A program made the position numbers and the translations under genes. Shown piece by piece: positions 14,734 through 23,573 of a DNA stretch of 42,610 bases; position 1 is the stretch's first letter; every line of letters starts with the position of its first letter. Source of the DNA: Collinsella aerofaciens. Lineage in GTDB: Bacteria; Actinomycetota; Coriobacteriia; Coriobacteriales; Coriobacteriaceae. Under the pieces are notes generated by a model, which saw only the letters and a program-made list of their open reading frames with translations, was not told where the DNA came from and did not search any database. The DNA is taken from contig NZ_CAAKNY010000082.1 of assembly GCF_901212495.1 (NCBI RefSeq), forward strand, positions 20,632 to 63,241, read 5' to 3'.

Positions 14734-16311
14734 TTACAGTTGGTACAGCGTGGTGAACTTGTCCTGCAGGTAGCTGCAGTAGTAATGGGCGTCAAAGGCC
14801 ATGCCGCAGGCGCCCTTGATGAGCTCCGGCGCGTCCTTGGCGCGGCCCCACTGCCAAATGTGCTCGCCCAGCCAGGCACGGACGGGCGCCAGATCGCCGT
14901 CCGCGCAGGCACCGGTAAGGTCGACGCCGTCGCGGCACATGGCCGGCACGAACATGGCGTCGTAGGCGCTGCCCAGCGCATAGGTGGGGAAGTAGCCAAA
15001 CGAACCGCCGCTCCAGTGCGTATCCTGCAGGCAGCCGTGCGTGTCGTCGGGAACGGGAATGCCCAGGTACTCATCCATGAAGCGGTTCCAAAGCGCGGGG
15101 ATGTCCTCGGCCGTGGCCTCGCCGGCAAACAACATGCGCTCAATCTGGTAGCGCACCATAATGTGCAGCGGATAGGTGAGTTCGTCGGCCTCGGTGCGGA
15201 TCAGTGAAGGCTGCGCGATGTTCACGGCGCGGTAGAGTGTGTCCTCGTCGACGTCGCCGTAGATCTCGGGTGCGTGGCGGCGCAGCACCTCGAGCAGCGG
15301 TCCCATAAAGGCGCGACTGCGGCCCACGGTGTTTTCGAAAAAGCGGCTCTGGCTCTCGTGGATGCCCATGGAGGTTCCACCCTCAAGACAGGTGCGCGCA
15401 TAGGCGGGATTGACGCCCAGCTCGTACATGGCGTGGCCTGCCTCGTGGATGATGCTGTAGACGTTGGAGATGCAATCGTCCTCGTAGATGTGCGTCGCGA
15501 CGCGCGCGTCACCCACAGCAAAGCCCTCGCTAAACGGGTGCTCGGTAAAGGCAAGCGTGGTGTCGTCCAGGTCCAGGCCGACAAGCTTCATCAGGTCGAA
15601 GCTCACGGCACGCTGGGCAGCCTCGGGCACGCGGGCGTGCAAAAAGTCGGCAGCCGGCTGCTGGCCGCGCTCGCCGATGGCGTGCACGAGCGGCACGACC
15701 GTGGCCTTGACCTCGTCGCAAAACGCATCGAAACTCTTGGCGGAAAGGCCGCGCTCGTACTGGTCGAGCCAAACATCGTATGGGTCGCGCTTGGGGTCCA
15801 TGAGCTCGGCCTGATGCTTAAGCTGGGTGATGATTCTATCCACATAGGGCTCAAAGCTCGCCCAGTCATTGGCCGTCTTGGCCTTGTGCCACACGGCGTC
15901 GGCCTCGCAGGTGAGCCTGGTCCAGGTCTCGGCCTCCTCGGTGGGAATGACGCTGGCCTCGTGCTGGTCGCGGCCGAGCACGCGGATTTCATCGAGCAGC
16001 TGCGGGTCGTCGATCTTGCCGCCGGCAACGGTCTCGCGTGCCAGCGAGTGCACAAGTTCGACAGACTTTTTGCTGGTCAGCAGCTTGTGATGCTCGCCGG
16101 CAAGGGTGCCCATGGCGTCGGCGCGCGCCGCAGCGCCGTTGGCGGGAGCAATGGTCGCGCCGTCAAACTCGGCAATCTTGAGCAGGTATTCGCGGGTCCA
16201 CAGCTTGCCCTCGAGCTTGCGGAATTTTTTGACGGCTTTGTTGACTTTAGCGGCGCCCTTGGCGGCCTTTGCCACGGCGCCCTTGGCCTTCTTATCGAGT
16301 TTCTTTCCCAT
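14734..16311 (-). CDS. M32-family metallocarboxypeptidase
   Basis: 525 aa cytosolic zinc carboxypeptidase of the M32 (Taq carboxypeptidase) family, which removes C-terminal residues from peptides. The zinc site is HEAGH (His289, Glu290, His293), followed by the family motif HESQSRFFEN near residue 318 and IRTEADELTYPLH near 372. The TEHPFS motif upstream (about 256-261) is also typical. Length fits the family. The first 30 residues are an unusual Lys/Ala-rich tail absent from most members. It is transcribed on its own toward a strong terminator and diverges from the pheST leader. Function call is firm; physiological substrate unknown. Confidence 0.94.
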   Translation of the reverse strand: MGKKLDKKAKGAVAKAAKGAAKVNKAVKKFRKLEGKLWTREYLLKIAEFDGATIAPANGAAARADAMGTLAGEHHKLLTSKKSVELVHSLARETVAGGKIDDPQLLDEIRVLGRDQHEASVIPTEEAETWTRLTCEADAVWHKAKTANDWASFEPYVDRIITQLKHQAELMDPKRDPYDVWLDQYERGLSAKSFDAFCDEVKATVVPLVHAIGERGQQPAADFLHARVPEAAQRAVSFDLMKLVGLDLDDTTLAFTEHPFSEGFAVGDARVATHIYEDDCISNVYSIIHEAGHAMYELGVNPAYARTCLEGGTSMGIHESQSRFFENTVGRSRAFMGPLLEVLRRHAPEIYGDVDEDTLYRAVNIAQPSLIRTEADELTYPLHIMVRYQIERMLFAGEATAEDIPALWNRFMDEYLGIPVPDDTHGCLQDTHWSGGSFGYFPTYALGSAYDAMFVPAMCRDGVDLTGACADGDLAPVRAWLGEHIWQWGRAKDAPELIKGACGMAFDAHYYCSYLQDKFTTLYQL

Positions 16312-16449
16312 ACTGTATCCTTAATCTCGCAGGCCGAGCGCCGCAGGCGGGCGCACGGCCAGTTTGCACAGCTACCTGCTTTGTACCCAGCACAAACAAA
16401 ACGGAACGCGGCGATACGCCCACACAATGTGGTATCCTATAGCCCAATG
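16312..16449. other. Divergent promoter region between the peptidase and the T-box leader
   Basis: 138 bp that should carry the minus promoter of the peptidase and the plus promoter of pheST. A TATCCT hexamer at 16434-16439 is a plausible plus-strand -10, placing the transcript start at about 16446, just before the T-box. No convincing -35 was found on either strand. Confidence 0.45.
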
Positions 16450-16733
16450 CGTTGACGGAGAGGGTTTTGCCCGCCGCGTCGCCGGCAAGAGAGGGAAGGT
16501 CATGGGCTGCAAGCCTTCCTGCGGTGACAAGGGCCAAGCGTTCACTCCCGAGCAGCGACCTCAACGGGCGCGCGGCCAGCGGCGGCGATGTCCCCAGTAG
16601 GGAAGCCGTGAGCCTCGCGACAAGGGGCAAAGAGTGGGCGCGGCGGGCCAGACATCCGTCGGGTCAAACAAGGTGGTACCGCGGAATTCAACCGTCCTTG
16701 GGCAATGCACATGCCCGAGGGCGGTTTTTTGTT
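16446..16733 (+). promoter_or_regulatory. T-box leader of pheS-pheT
   Basis: Contains the T-box consensus AAACAAGGTGGTACCGCG (16666-16683), the side of the antiterminator that binds the uncharged tRNA acceptor end. It is followed by a terminator stem (about 16691-16725) and a T-run (16725-16730). Upstream is an extended stem I region. A TTC triplet at 16541-16543 is the likeliest specifier, matching phenylalanine; its identity is inferred, not proven. Uncharged tRNA-Phe would promote read-through into pheS. A GAA-anticodon tRNA-Phe gene lies at the far end of this window. Confidence 0.92.
16691..16730 (+). terminator. T-box regulated terminator
   Basis: A stem of about 14 bp (with G-U pairs) around a short loop, followed by six T. 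It overlaps the antiterminator side of the T-box, the standard arrangement for transcription attenuation. Confidence 0.88.
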
Positions 16734-16816
16734 ACCGAACCGGGCCGCGTTTTCGCAACGTCAGACGGCGGCAGCCGCCTCGGCAAGCGGGGAGCGCGAG
16801 AGACGAAAGGGAAGAC

Positions 16817-17893
16817 ATGAGTCTGATTGATGACCTGGTCAAACTCGAGGAAGAGGCCAAGGAGCTCGTCGCAGGCGCCGACGACGCCGCCAAGCTCGAG
16901 GCCGCGCGCGTTGAGCTGCTCGGCCGCAAGGGCCGCATCACCGGCCTGATGCGCATGATGGGCAAGCTCGCCCCCGAGGATCGTCCCGTGATGGGCAAGC
17001 GCGCCAACGAGATGCGCCAGCTGATCGAGGGCATGCTCGACGAGCGCACGACCGAGATGAAGGCCGCCGCCCTCAAGCACGCACTCGAGCACGAGGCCGT
17101 CGACATCACGCTGCCGGGCATCCGTCCGCAGATCGGTCACCAGCACCTGATCAAGCAGATTATCGAGGAGGCCGAGGACATCTTCTGCGGTATCGGCTAC
17201 ACCGTCGAGTCCGGCCCCATGGTCGACACCTCCTATTACAACTTCACTGCGCTCAACGCCCCCATGGATCACCCGAGCCGCTCGGCCCGCGATACCTTCT
17301 ACGTGGTCGACAACAACCCCGGCAGCGTCGCGCACCCCGAGGCTCACGCCCACGGCGAGTCCGACGTGCTGCTGCGCACCCAGACTTCGGGCGTGCAGAT
17401 CCACACCATGGAGTCGCAAAAGCCGCCCATCTACATGATCTGCCCGGGCACCGTCTACCGTCCCGACACGGCCGACGCCTGCCATCTGCCGCAGTTCAAC
17501 CAGATCGAGGGCCTGGTCGTCGACGAGGGTATCACCTTTGGCGACCTGAAGGGCACGCTCGACTACTTCGTCAAGTGCATGTTTGGCGAGGACCGCAAGA
17601 CGCGCTACCGTCCGCACTTCTTCCCCTTCACCGAGCCTTCCTGCGAGGTGGACGTGAGCTGCCACGTGTGCGGCGGCAAGGGCTGCAACTTCTGCAAGCA
17701 TAGCGGCTGGATCGAGATCCTGGGCTGCGGCATGGTTGACCCCAACGTCCTGATCAACTGCGGCATCGACCCCGAGAAGTACACCGGCTTCGCCTTTGGT
17801 ATTGGCGCCGAGCGCGTCGCAGCCCTGCGCTACGACTTGCCCGACCTCAGAACGCTGATGACGGGCGATATGCGTTTCCTGAATCAGTTCTAG
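16817..17893 (+). CDS. pheS: Phenylalanyl-tRNA synthetase alpha subunit
   Basis: 358 aa, class II aminoacyl-tRNA synthetase alpha chain; with PheT it forms the heterotetramer charging tRNA-Phe. An N-terminal coiled coil (about residues 1-90) binds tRNA. The catalytic core shows motif 2 (FPFTEPSCEVDVSC, about 274-287) and motif 3 (GIGAERVAALRYDLPDLR, near the end). The insertion CGGKGCNFCKHSGW carries Cys residues. ATG 16817 is chosen because GAAAGGGAAG precedes it and it gives the family's usual N-terminus; a longer in-frame extension would run back into the T-box. Expression is controlled by the leader upstream. Confidence 0.97.
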   Translation: MSLIDDLVKLEEEAKELVAGADDAAKLEAARVELLGRKGRITGLMRMMGKLAPEDRPVMGKRANEMRQLIEGMLDERTTEMKAAALKHALEHEAVDITLPGIRPQIGHQHLIKQIIEEAEDIFCGIGYTVESGPMVDTSYYNFTALNAPMDHPSRSARDTFYVVDNNPGSVAHPEAHAHGESDVLLRTQTSGVQIHTMESQKPPIYMICPGTVYRPDTADACHLPQFNQIEGLVVDEGITFGDLKGTLDYFVKCMFGEDRKTRYRPHFFPFTEPSCEVDVSCHVCGGKGCNFCKHSGWIEILGCGMVDPNVLINCGIDPEKYTGFAFGIGAERVAALRYDLPDLRTLMTGDMRFLNQF

Positions 17894-17903
17894 GCTGCGG
17901 CTT

Positions 17904-17992
17904 GCCCAAGCACGGCACCTCGGCGCTCATTCGTCGCTTGCGTACCAAAGTACGCGGCGCTCCTCTTTCGGGCCGATCTGCCGCACTTGGAC
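17904..17992. repeat. Long imperfect inverted repeat between pheS and pheT
   Basis: Two arms of about 42 nt around a CAAA loop at 17946-17949. The core is GCGTAC/GTACGC, and the outer blocks GCCCAAG/CTTGGAC, CGGCA/TGCCG and TCGGC/GCCGA also match. It resembles a REP-type or processing hairpin. It separates two genes that are normally coupled. Confidence 0.7.
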
Positions 17993-18077
17993 AACCCTCG
18001 CTTTGTAAGGAATGTTCACAAAGTTGAAGTTTCCACCTGCATCTCTTCGCAGGCTTTCAGTATGAAAGGAGAGCTAG

Positions 18078-20531
18078 ATGCGTGTTTCTTACGACTGGCT
18101 CAAGACCATGATCGATATTCCGGAGGATCCCAAGACCCTTTCGGACGAATATATCCGTACCGGCACCGAGGTCGAGGCGATCGACACCGTGGGCGAGTCC
18201 TTTGACCACGTGGTGACTGCCAAGGTGCTCACCAAGACCCCGCACCCCGATAGCGACCATATGTATGTGTGCTCGGTCGACGTGGGTGACAAGAACCTCG
18301 ACGCTGACGGCAATCCCGCTCCGCTGCAGATCGTCTGCGGCGCGCAGAACTTCGAGGCCGGCGATCACATCGTCACGGCCATGATCGGCGCTGTCCTGCC
18401 CGGCGACGTCAAGATCAAGAAGAGCAAGCTTCGCGGCGTCGTGTCCATGGGCATGAACTGTTCCGCGCGCGAGCTCGGTCTGGGCGGTGACCACTCCGGC
18501 ATCATGATCCTGCCCGAGGACACGCCCTGCGGCATGCCGTTTGCCGAGTACGTGGGCTCGAGCGACACCGTGCTCGACTGCGAGATCACGCCCAACCGTC
18601 CCGATTGCCTGTCCATGATCGGCATGGCCCGCGAGACCGGCGCCATCTTCGATCGCGATTTCCACGTTGAGCTGCCCGCCATCAAGGCCGAGACCGGCCG
18701 CGCGACCGACGACGAGCTTTCGGTCGAGATTGCCGACGAGGGCCTGTGCGACCGCTACGTTGCCCGCATCGTGCGCAATGTGAAGGTCGGTCCGTCGCCC
18801 GACTGGATGGTCAAGCGCCTCAACGCCCTGGGCGTGCGCCCGCACAACAACATCGTCGACATCACCAACTATGTGATGATGCTCACCGGTCAGCCGCTGC
18901 ACGCCTTTGATCTGGACACCTTTGCCGCGCGCGATGGCCATCGCCGCGTGGTGGTTCGCGCCGCCCAGCAGGATGAGAAGTTCACGACGCTCGACGGCGA
19001 GGAGCGCGTGCTCGACGCCGGCATGGGCCTGATTACCGACGGCGAGCGCCCCGTGGCGCTGGCCGGCGTTATGGGCGGCATGGATTCCGAGATCGAGGAC
19101 GATACCGTCGACGTGATGGTTGAGAGCGCCTGCTTCAACGCCGGCCGCACCTCGCACACCAGCCGCGACCTGTCACTGATCTCCGACGCCTCCATTCGCT
19201 TTGAGCGCCAGGTTGACGAAACCGGCTGCGTGGACGTCGCCAACGTCACGTGCGCGCTTATCGAGGAGATCGCCGGCGGCGAGGTCGCTCCCGGCTATGT
19301 CGACGTTTTCCCCGCGCCCAAGATCATCGACAGCATTAAGCTGCGCCTGGCCCGCGTGCGCGCCATCTGCGGTGCCGACATCGAGCCCGACTTTATCGAG
19401 CGTTCGCTCACCCGTCTGGGCTGCACCGTCGAGCGCGACGGCGAGGACTTCATGGTCACCCCGCCGAGCTTCCGTCCCGACCTGCCGCGCGAGATCGACC
19501 TGATCGAGGAGGTCCTGCGCCTGTGGGGCATGGGCCGCGTGACGGCAACCATCCCGGCTGCCAAGAACCACATCGGCGGCCTGACCCGCGAGCAGAAGCT
19601 CACCCGTAAGGTCGGCGAGATCCTGCGCGCCTGCGGCCTCAACGAGACCACGACTTTTGGCTTTGCCGCCCCGGGCGACCTGGAGAAGATCGGTATGTCC
19701 ACCGAGGGCCGCGGTTGCCCCGTGGTGCTCATGAACCCGCTGGTGGCCGAGCAGACCGAGATGCGTCGTTCGCTGCTGCCGGGCCTGCTGCAGTCCGTGG
19801 CCTACAACGAGGCCCACGGTACGCCCAACGTGCACCTGTATGAGGTCGGGAGCCTGTTCCACGGCCGCGCGAACGCCAGCCTGCCCAAGGAGACCAAGTC
19901 CGTGGCGGGCGTGCTCTCGGGCCAGTGGAGCGATCAGTCCTGGAATATGAAGTACCGCAAGCTGCGCTTCTTCTTTGGCAAGGGCATTGTCGAGGAGCTG
20001 CTCGCCCAGCTGCGCATCGAGAAGGTTCGCTTCCGTCCCGTCGAGGGCGAGGGCTACGCTTTCTTGCAGCCGGGTCGTGCCGCCGAGGTTCTGTCCGGCG
20101 GCACCGTGCTGGGCTGGGTCGGCGAGATCCACCCCGAGGCGCGCGAGGCCTGCGGCATCGATGAGGTCGTCGTTGCCTTTGAGCTCGATCTGGACAAGCT
20201 GATCAAGGGCGCCCGCAACCAGGAGAACTACCGCGAGTTCTCGCAGTACCCGGCTGTTGAGCACGACCTGGCTATCGTGGTCGATAATTCCGTGACCTGC
20301 GAGGATCTTGAGCGCCGTATTACCAGCGCCGGCGGCAAGCTGCTCGAGGGCGTGCGCCTGTTCGACGTCTACCGCGATCCGGTCCGCGTGGGCGTGGGCA
20401 AAAAGTCCATGGCCTTCGCGCTTACGTATCGCTCCGATGACCATACGCTCACCAGCGAGGAGGTCGAGAAGGCGCACCAGAAGATCGTCACCAAGGTGTG
20501 CAAGGGCGTAAACGGCGAGGTCCGCGGCTAG
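18078..20531 (+). CDS. pheT: Phenylalanyl-tRNA synthetase beta subunit
   Basis: 817 aa, typical bacterial length. Domain order: an EMAP/OB tRNA-binding domain (about residues 40-155, with VVTAKVLTKTPHPDSDHMYV), the B3/B4 editing domain (about 210-385), B5 (about 405-475), the catalytic-like core, and the C-terminal anticodon-binding FDX-ACB domain (about 725-815, with YPAVEHDLAIVV). Pairs with PheS; the B3/B4 domain hydrolyses mischarged Tyr-tRNA-Phe. ATG 18078 follows a strong AAAGGAGAG. The 184-bp gap from pheS, holding the inverted repeat above, is long for this pair. Confidence 0.97.
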   Translation: MRVSYDWLKTMIDIPEDPKTLSDEYIRTGTEVEAIDTVGESFDHVVTAKVLTKTPHPDSDHMYVCSVDVGDKNLDADGNPAPLQIVCGAQNFEAGDHIVTAMIGAVLPGDVKIKKSKLRGVVSMGMNCSARELGLGGDHSGIMILPEDTPCGMPFAEYVGSSDTVLDCEITPNRPDCLSMIGMARETGAIFDRDFHVELPAIKAETGRATDDELSVEIADEGLCDRYVARIVRNVKVGPSPDWMVKRLNALGVRPHNNIVDITNYVMMLTGQPLHAFDLDTFAARDGHRRVVVRAAQQDEKFTTLDGEERVLDAGMGLITDGERPVALAGVMGGMDSEIEDDTVDVMVESACFNAGRTSHTSRDLSLISDASIRFERQVDETGCVDVANVTCALIEEIAGGEVAPGYVDVFPAPKIIDSIKLRLARVRAICGADIEPDFIERSLTRLGCTVERDGEDFMVTPPSFRPDLPREIDLIEEVLRLWGMGRVTATIPAAKNHIGGLTREQKLTRKVGEILRACGLNETTTFGFAAPGDLEKIGMSTEGRGCPVVLMNPLVAEQTEMRRSLLPGLLQSVAYNEAHGTPNVHLYEVGSLFHGRANASLPKETKSVAGVLSGQWSDQSWNMKYRKLRFFFGKGIVEELLAQLRIEKVRFRPVEGEGYAFLQPGRAAEVLSGGTVLGWVGEIHPEAREACGIDEVVVAFELDLDKLIKGARNQENYREFSQYPAVEHDLAIVVDNSVTCEDLERRITSAGGKLLEGVRLFDVYRDPVRVGVGKKSMAFALTYRSDDHTLTSEEVEKAHQKIVTKVCKGVNGEVRG

Positions 20532-20655
20532 AGCTTGCGCCGGGAGCGCAGGGCCTAGTGGCGGTTGCTGTGGGCTCTGCGTGACCGCGGTGTTCGGAAT
20601 AAGGCACCGTTGATCCTGCATATATGACACGCGCATTACAAAACGGCGTGCTGCT
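20532..20655. other. Intergenic region after pheT
   Basis: No gene is supported. A weak GC-rich inverted repeat near 20550-20585 has no T-run. The promoter of the metal-transport operon begins just to the right. Confidence 0.5.
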
Positions 20656-20684
20656 TTGTCGGCAGCGCGCCGGTTTGCTATGAT
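20656..20684 (+). promoter_or_regulatory. Promoter of the ECF metal transporter operon
   Basis: TTGTCG (20656-20661) and TATGAT (20679-20684) with a 17-nt spacer, a good SigA-type promoter. The transcript would start near 20691, immediately before the palindromic operator. Confidence 0.8.
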
Positions 20685-20694
20685 AGCCCGCGGC

Positions 20695-20722
20695 GTGTTA
20701 CGAATATGATATTACGTAACAC
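20695..20722 (+). promoter_or_regulatory. NikR-like palindromic operator
   Basis: GTGTTAC-N14-GTAACAC, a perfect 7-bp inverted repeat starting a few bases after the predicted transcript start; the pairing can extend inward with one offset base. From memory, this half-site and spacing match a predicted NikR signal of some bacterial groups, and NikR is the nickel-responsive repressor. Binding here would block transcription when nickel is plentiful. No nikR gene is in the window. Confidence 0.65.
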
Positions 20723-20779
20723 TGGCAAGGTGATTCAAGCGGCGTTGCAATTCCGTGCGCCGATAACCGGGAGGCGTAT

Positions 20780-21838
20780 ATGCACATTCCAGACAACTAC
20801 CTGTCCCCACAGACCGATGCCGTTATGGCGGTGGCGATGGTGCCCGTATGGGTCCACTGCATCAAGAAGGTGCGTGCCACGCTCGATCGCGAGCACATGG
20901 CGTTCTTGGGCATTTGCGCCGCATTCTCCTTTTTGCTCATGATGTTCAACGTGCCGCTACCTGGCGGCACCACTGGTCACGCTGTTGGCGGCTCGCTCAT
21001 CGCGCTGCTGCTGGGCCCCGAGGCTGCTGCCATTGCAGTCTCGGTTGCACTCGCGCTGCAGGCGCTGCTGTTTGGCGATGGCGGCGTTCTGTCCTTTGGC
21101 GCCAACTGCTTTAACATGGCCTTTGTGCTGCCGTTTGTCGCTGCTATCGTGTTCCGTGCGCTCAACAGCCGTCTGCACGACAAGAGCTGGGGCACCTCGG
21201 TTTCTGCCATCGTGAGCGGTTGGGTCGGCCTGTGCCTGGCGGCCCTGTGCGCGGCGATCGAGTTTGGCATTCAGCCGATGCTCTTCACCAACGCCTCGGG
21301 TGCTCCGCTTTACTGCCCCTTCCCGCTGTCCGTGGCTATTCCGGCCATGTTGATCCCGCATATGCTGGTTGCCGGCGTAGTCGAGGGCGTGGCGACGGCC
21401 GCCATCTTCGGTTTCATTAAGAAGACGGCGCCGAGCATTATCGTCGGGCCTGAGGCCGTCGATGGCCAGCTTGCTGCCGAGGGCGCAACCGCCAAGAAGA
21501 CTTCTCTGGTTCCCACGCTCATCTTGGTTGCCGTGCTTGTCGTGGCCACGCCGCTGGGCCTGCTGGCCACGGGTGACGCTTGGGGTGAGTGGGACGCCGA
21601 GGGCGCCGCGACCGCCGTTCAGGAGGCTGGCGACAACAGCCTGCAGGCTTCGGTCGGCCTCGATACCCCGACCTTTGCCGACGCTCTGCCTACGGGCGAT
21701 TATCTGCAGGCCTATTCCGAGGAGCAGGGCCTTGGCTTTGCCGGCCAGGCTGCCATGTATATCCTTTCCGGTGTGATTGGCGTGGCGGTGCTCACCATCG
21801 CATTCCGTCTGATTTCGTTGACGGTTAAGGAAAACTGA
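20780..21838 (+). CDS. nikM/cbiM: ECF nickel/cobalt transporter S component, fused NikM/CbiM type
   Basis: 352 aa membrane protein that binds the metal ion. It starts MHIPD; in this family the N-terminal Met-His pair is part of the metal site, which fixes ATG 20780 as the start (ribosome binding site GGGAGG). Residues about 1-215 form the multi-helix CbiM core. Residues about 240-352 add a membrane helix containing TPLGLLATGDAWGEW, an extracytoplasmic loop and a last helix, replacing the separate CbiN/NikN protein, which is absent here. The following genes supply the T component and ATPase. Cobalt and nickel members look alike; the NikR-like operator favours nickel. No cobalamin biosynthesis gene is near. 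Confidence 0.9.
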   Translation: MHIPDNYLSPQTDAVMAVAMVPVWVHCIKKVRATLDREHMAFLGICAAFSFLLMMFNVPLPGGTTGHAVGGSLIALLLGPEAAAIAVSVALALQALLFGDGGVLSFGANCFNMAFVLPFVAAIVFRALNSRLHDKSWGTSVSAIVSGWVGLCLAALCAAIEFGIQPMLFTNASGAPLYCPFPLSVAIPAMLIPHMLVAGVVEGVATAAIFGFIKKTAPSIIVGPEAVDGQLAAEGATAKKTSLVPTLILVAVLVVATPLGLLATGDAWGEWDAEGAATAVQEAGDNSLQASVGLDTPTFADALPTGDYLQAYSEEQGLGFAGQAAMYILSGVIGVAVLTIAFRLISLTVKEN

Positions 21839-21842
21839 GCGC

Positions 21843-22679
21843 ATGCAGATGGTCGAGCTGCCTAGCTGGCTTGCGGTCGAGCAGCGATACGAGCCCGCGG
21901 GGGCTCGGCATCGTGTGATGCAAAAGAACGTCCTGCACCTGGCGAGCCTGCTTGAGCGGGTTCGCCTGGGCGGAGGCGCTCACGAGGGCGGGTCGATAAT
22001 CGACCGCGCCCTTTCTTCCGTTTCGGCTCCGGTACGTTTGGTGGGGATGTTCGTCTGCGTTCTGTGCGTGTGTCTGACGCAAAGCCCGCTGTATCTGATG
22101 TTGATGGCGGCGATCGCGTTGGTGCTGGTTGCGGTGCGCCCCGCACGCGGGCTGCGCGCGACCTTTGTACCGGCGCTCGGCGCCATGGGGCTTGCGGTGG
22201 TTCTGGCGCTGCCTGCCCTGCTGCTGGGCGCGTCTGCCACGGGTGCCATGCTCAAGATCGCGCTCAAGACGTTCATTAATGTGTCGCTGGTGCTGGGCGT
22301 TTCGTGGACCCTCACGTGGAGCCGCATGTCGGCGGCACTCAAGATGCTGCATCTACCCGACGAGGTCATCTTTACGTTTGATATGGCACTCAAGCATATC
22401 GAGGTGCTGGGCCGCACGGCGCATGATCTGTGCGAATCGGTCATGCTGCGCAGCGTCGGTTCCGCGCCTGCGGGTTTTTCGCGCACTGACTCGCTGGCGG
22501 GTATCATGGGCATGACGTTTATCAAGGCGATGGAATGCAGCCACGCGATGGACGAGGCCATGCTGTGCCGCGGCTTTGCCGGCGTGTATCCGGCGCCTGC
22601 ACGGAGCGGCTTTGGCTGGCGCGACGCGGTCTATACGGCCGCCGTGGCGCTGTTTGCGGTGCTGTGCGCTGTGCTGTAG
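21843..22679 (+). CDS. nikQ/cbiQ: ECF transporter T component
   Basis: 278 aa transmembrane coupling protein of the CbiQ/EcfT family. It links the metal-binding S component to the ATPase. About five membrane helices lie between residues 60 and 275. The cytoplasmic coupling region ends in the conserved MLCRGFAG (around residue 240), the Arg-Gly motif that contacts the ATPase. It starts 4 bp after the S component. A charged N-terminus of about 60 residues is somewhat long but common. Confidence 0.88.
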   Translation: MQMVELPSWLAVEQRYEPAGARHRVMQKNVLHLASLLERVRLGGGAHEGGSIIDRALSSVSAPVRLVGMFVCVLCVCLTQSPLYLMLMAAIALVLVAVRPARGLRATFVPALGAMGLAVVLALPALLLGASATGAMLKIALKTFINVSLVLGVSWTLTWSRMSAALKMLHLPDEVIFTFDMALKHIEVLGRTAHDLCESVMLRSVGSAPAGFSRTDSLAGIMGMTFIKAMECSHAMDEAMLCRGFAGVYPAPARSGFGWRDAVYTAAVALFAVLCAVL

Positions 22680-22723
22680 TGCGGGCGGTCGGACCGTCGA
22701 TATGAATAGGGAAGGGCGACGTT

Positions 22724-23494
22724 TTGGCAAGGGATACGAATGGCGCGATGGGCGTGTGCGGTGCTGCTAGCGCCGAGGCCACGCCGCTCATCGAGCTGCG
22801 CGACGTGGTGTTTTCCTATGCGGGGCATACGGTTGTCGATGGCGTGTCGCTGCAGGTCGATCGTGGGGAGCTCGTTGCCCTGCTCGGTCCCAACGGCTGC
22901 GGTAAGACGACGATTATGCGCCTTATTAATGGCCTTGAACTCGCGGATGCAGGGGCATACCTGTTTGACGGGCACGTGATCGATGCGGCGTTTCTAAAGG
23001 ATGCCGCGGCCGCTCAGCGTTTTCATCAGCGCGTGGGCTTTGTGTTCCAGAATGCCGACGCCCAGCTGTTCTGCGCTACGGTGGGCGAGGAAGTTGCTTT
23101 TGGTCCCGGGCAGATGGGGTTGCCGGCAGACGAGCTCGAGCGCCGCGTGCGCGATGCCATGGGGCTGTTCCAGGTTGCCGACCTTGCCGACGCCTCTCCC
23201 TATCAGCTCTCGGGCGGGCAAAAGAAGCGCGTTGCACTCGCTGCGGTGGTGTCGATGAACCCGGATATCTTGGTCCTCGACGAGCCTACCAATGGGCTCG
23301 ATGAGGATTCATGCGACATCGTGGTCAACTTCTTGCTGGCCTACGTCGCGGCGGGTAAGACGGTCTTGATGAGCACACATCACCAGGATTTGGTGCGACG
23401 TCTGGGTGCCCGTGCAATCTATATCGATCGATATCACCATGTGGTCGAGGTGCCTTCACCGTCGTATGGAACCGAAAGCGGTGCTACGGACTAG
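22724..23494 (+). CDS. nikO/cbiO: ECF transporter ATPase
   Basis: 256 aa ABC ATPase that powers metal uptake. Walker A GPNGCGKT (55-62), Q-loop in VFQNADAQLF, signature LSGGQKKRVALAA, Walker B ILVLDEPTNGLDE and the H-loop in MSTHHQD are all present, so it should be active. The start is a TTG at 22724 with GAAGGG about 8 nt upstream; an in-frame ATG at 22748 is the alternative. Last gene of the transporter operon; only one ATPase is encoded, so it acts as a homodimer. Confidence 0.92.
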   Translation: MARDTNGAMGVCGAASAEATPLIELRDVVFSYAGHTVVDGVSLQVDRGELVALLGPNGCGKTTIMRLINGLELADAGAYLFDGHVIDAAFLKDAAAAQRFHQRVGFVFQNADAQLFCATVGEEVAFGPGQMGLPADELERRVRDAMGLFQVADLADASPYQLSGGQKKRVALAAVVSMNPDILVLDEPTNGLDEDSCDIVVNFLLAYVAAGKTVLMSTHHQDLVRRLGARAIYIDRYHHVVEVPSPSYGTESGATD

Positions 23495-23573
23495 TTGCTG
23501 CGTAGAGCGTGCGTAGCCGCCCGCGCGGCTTTGCCGTGATGGTATAGTTATCCAGGTTTTTATGGGGGTGGCT

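Noticed and set aside
20685..20779. Cobalamin riboswitch upstream of the CbiM-like gene
   Set aside because: The leader is only about 90 nt and has no B12-box-like sequence; the palindrome fits a protein operator better.
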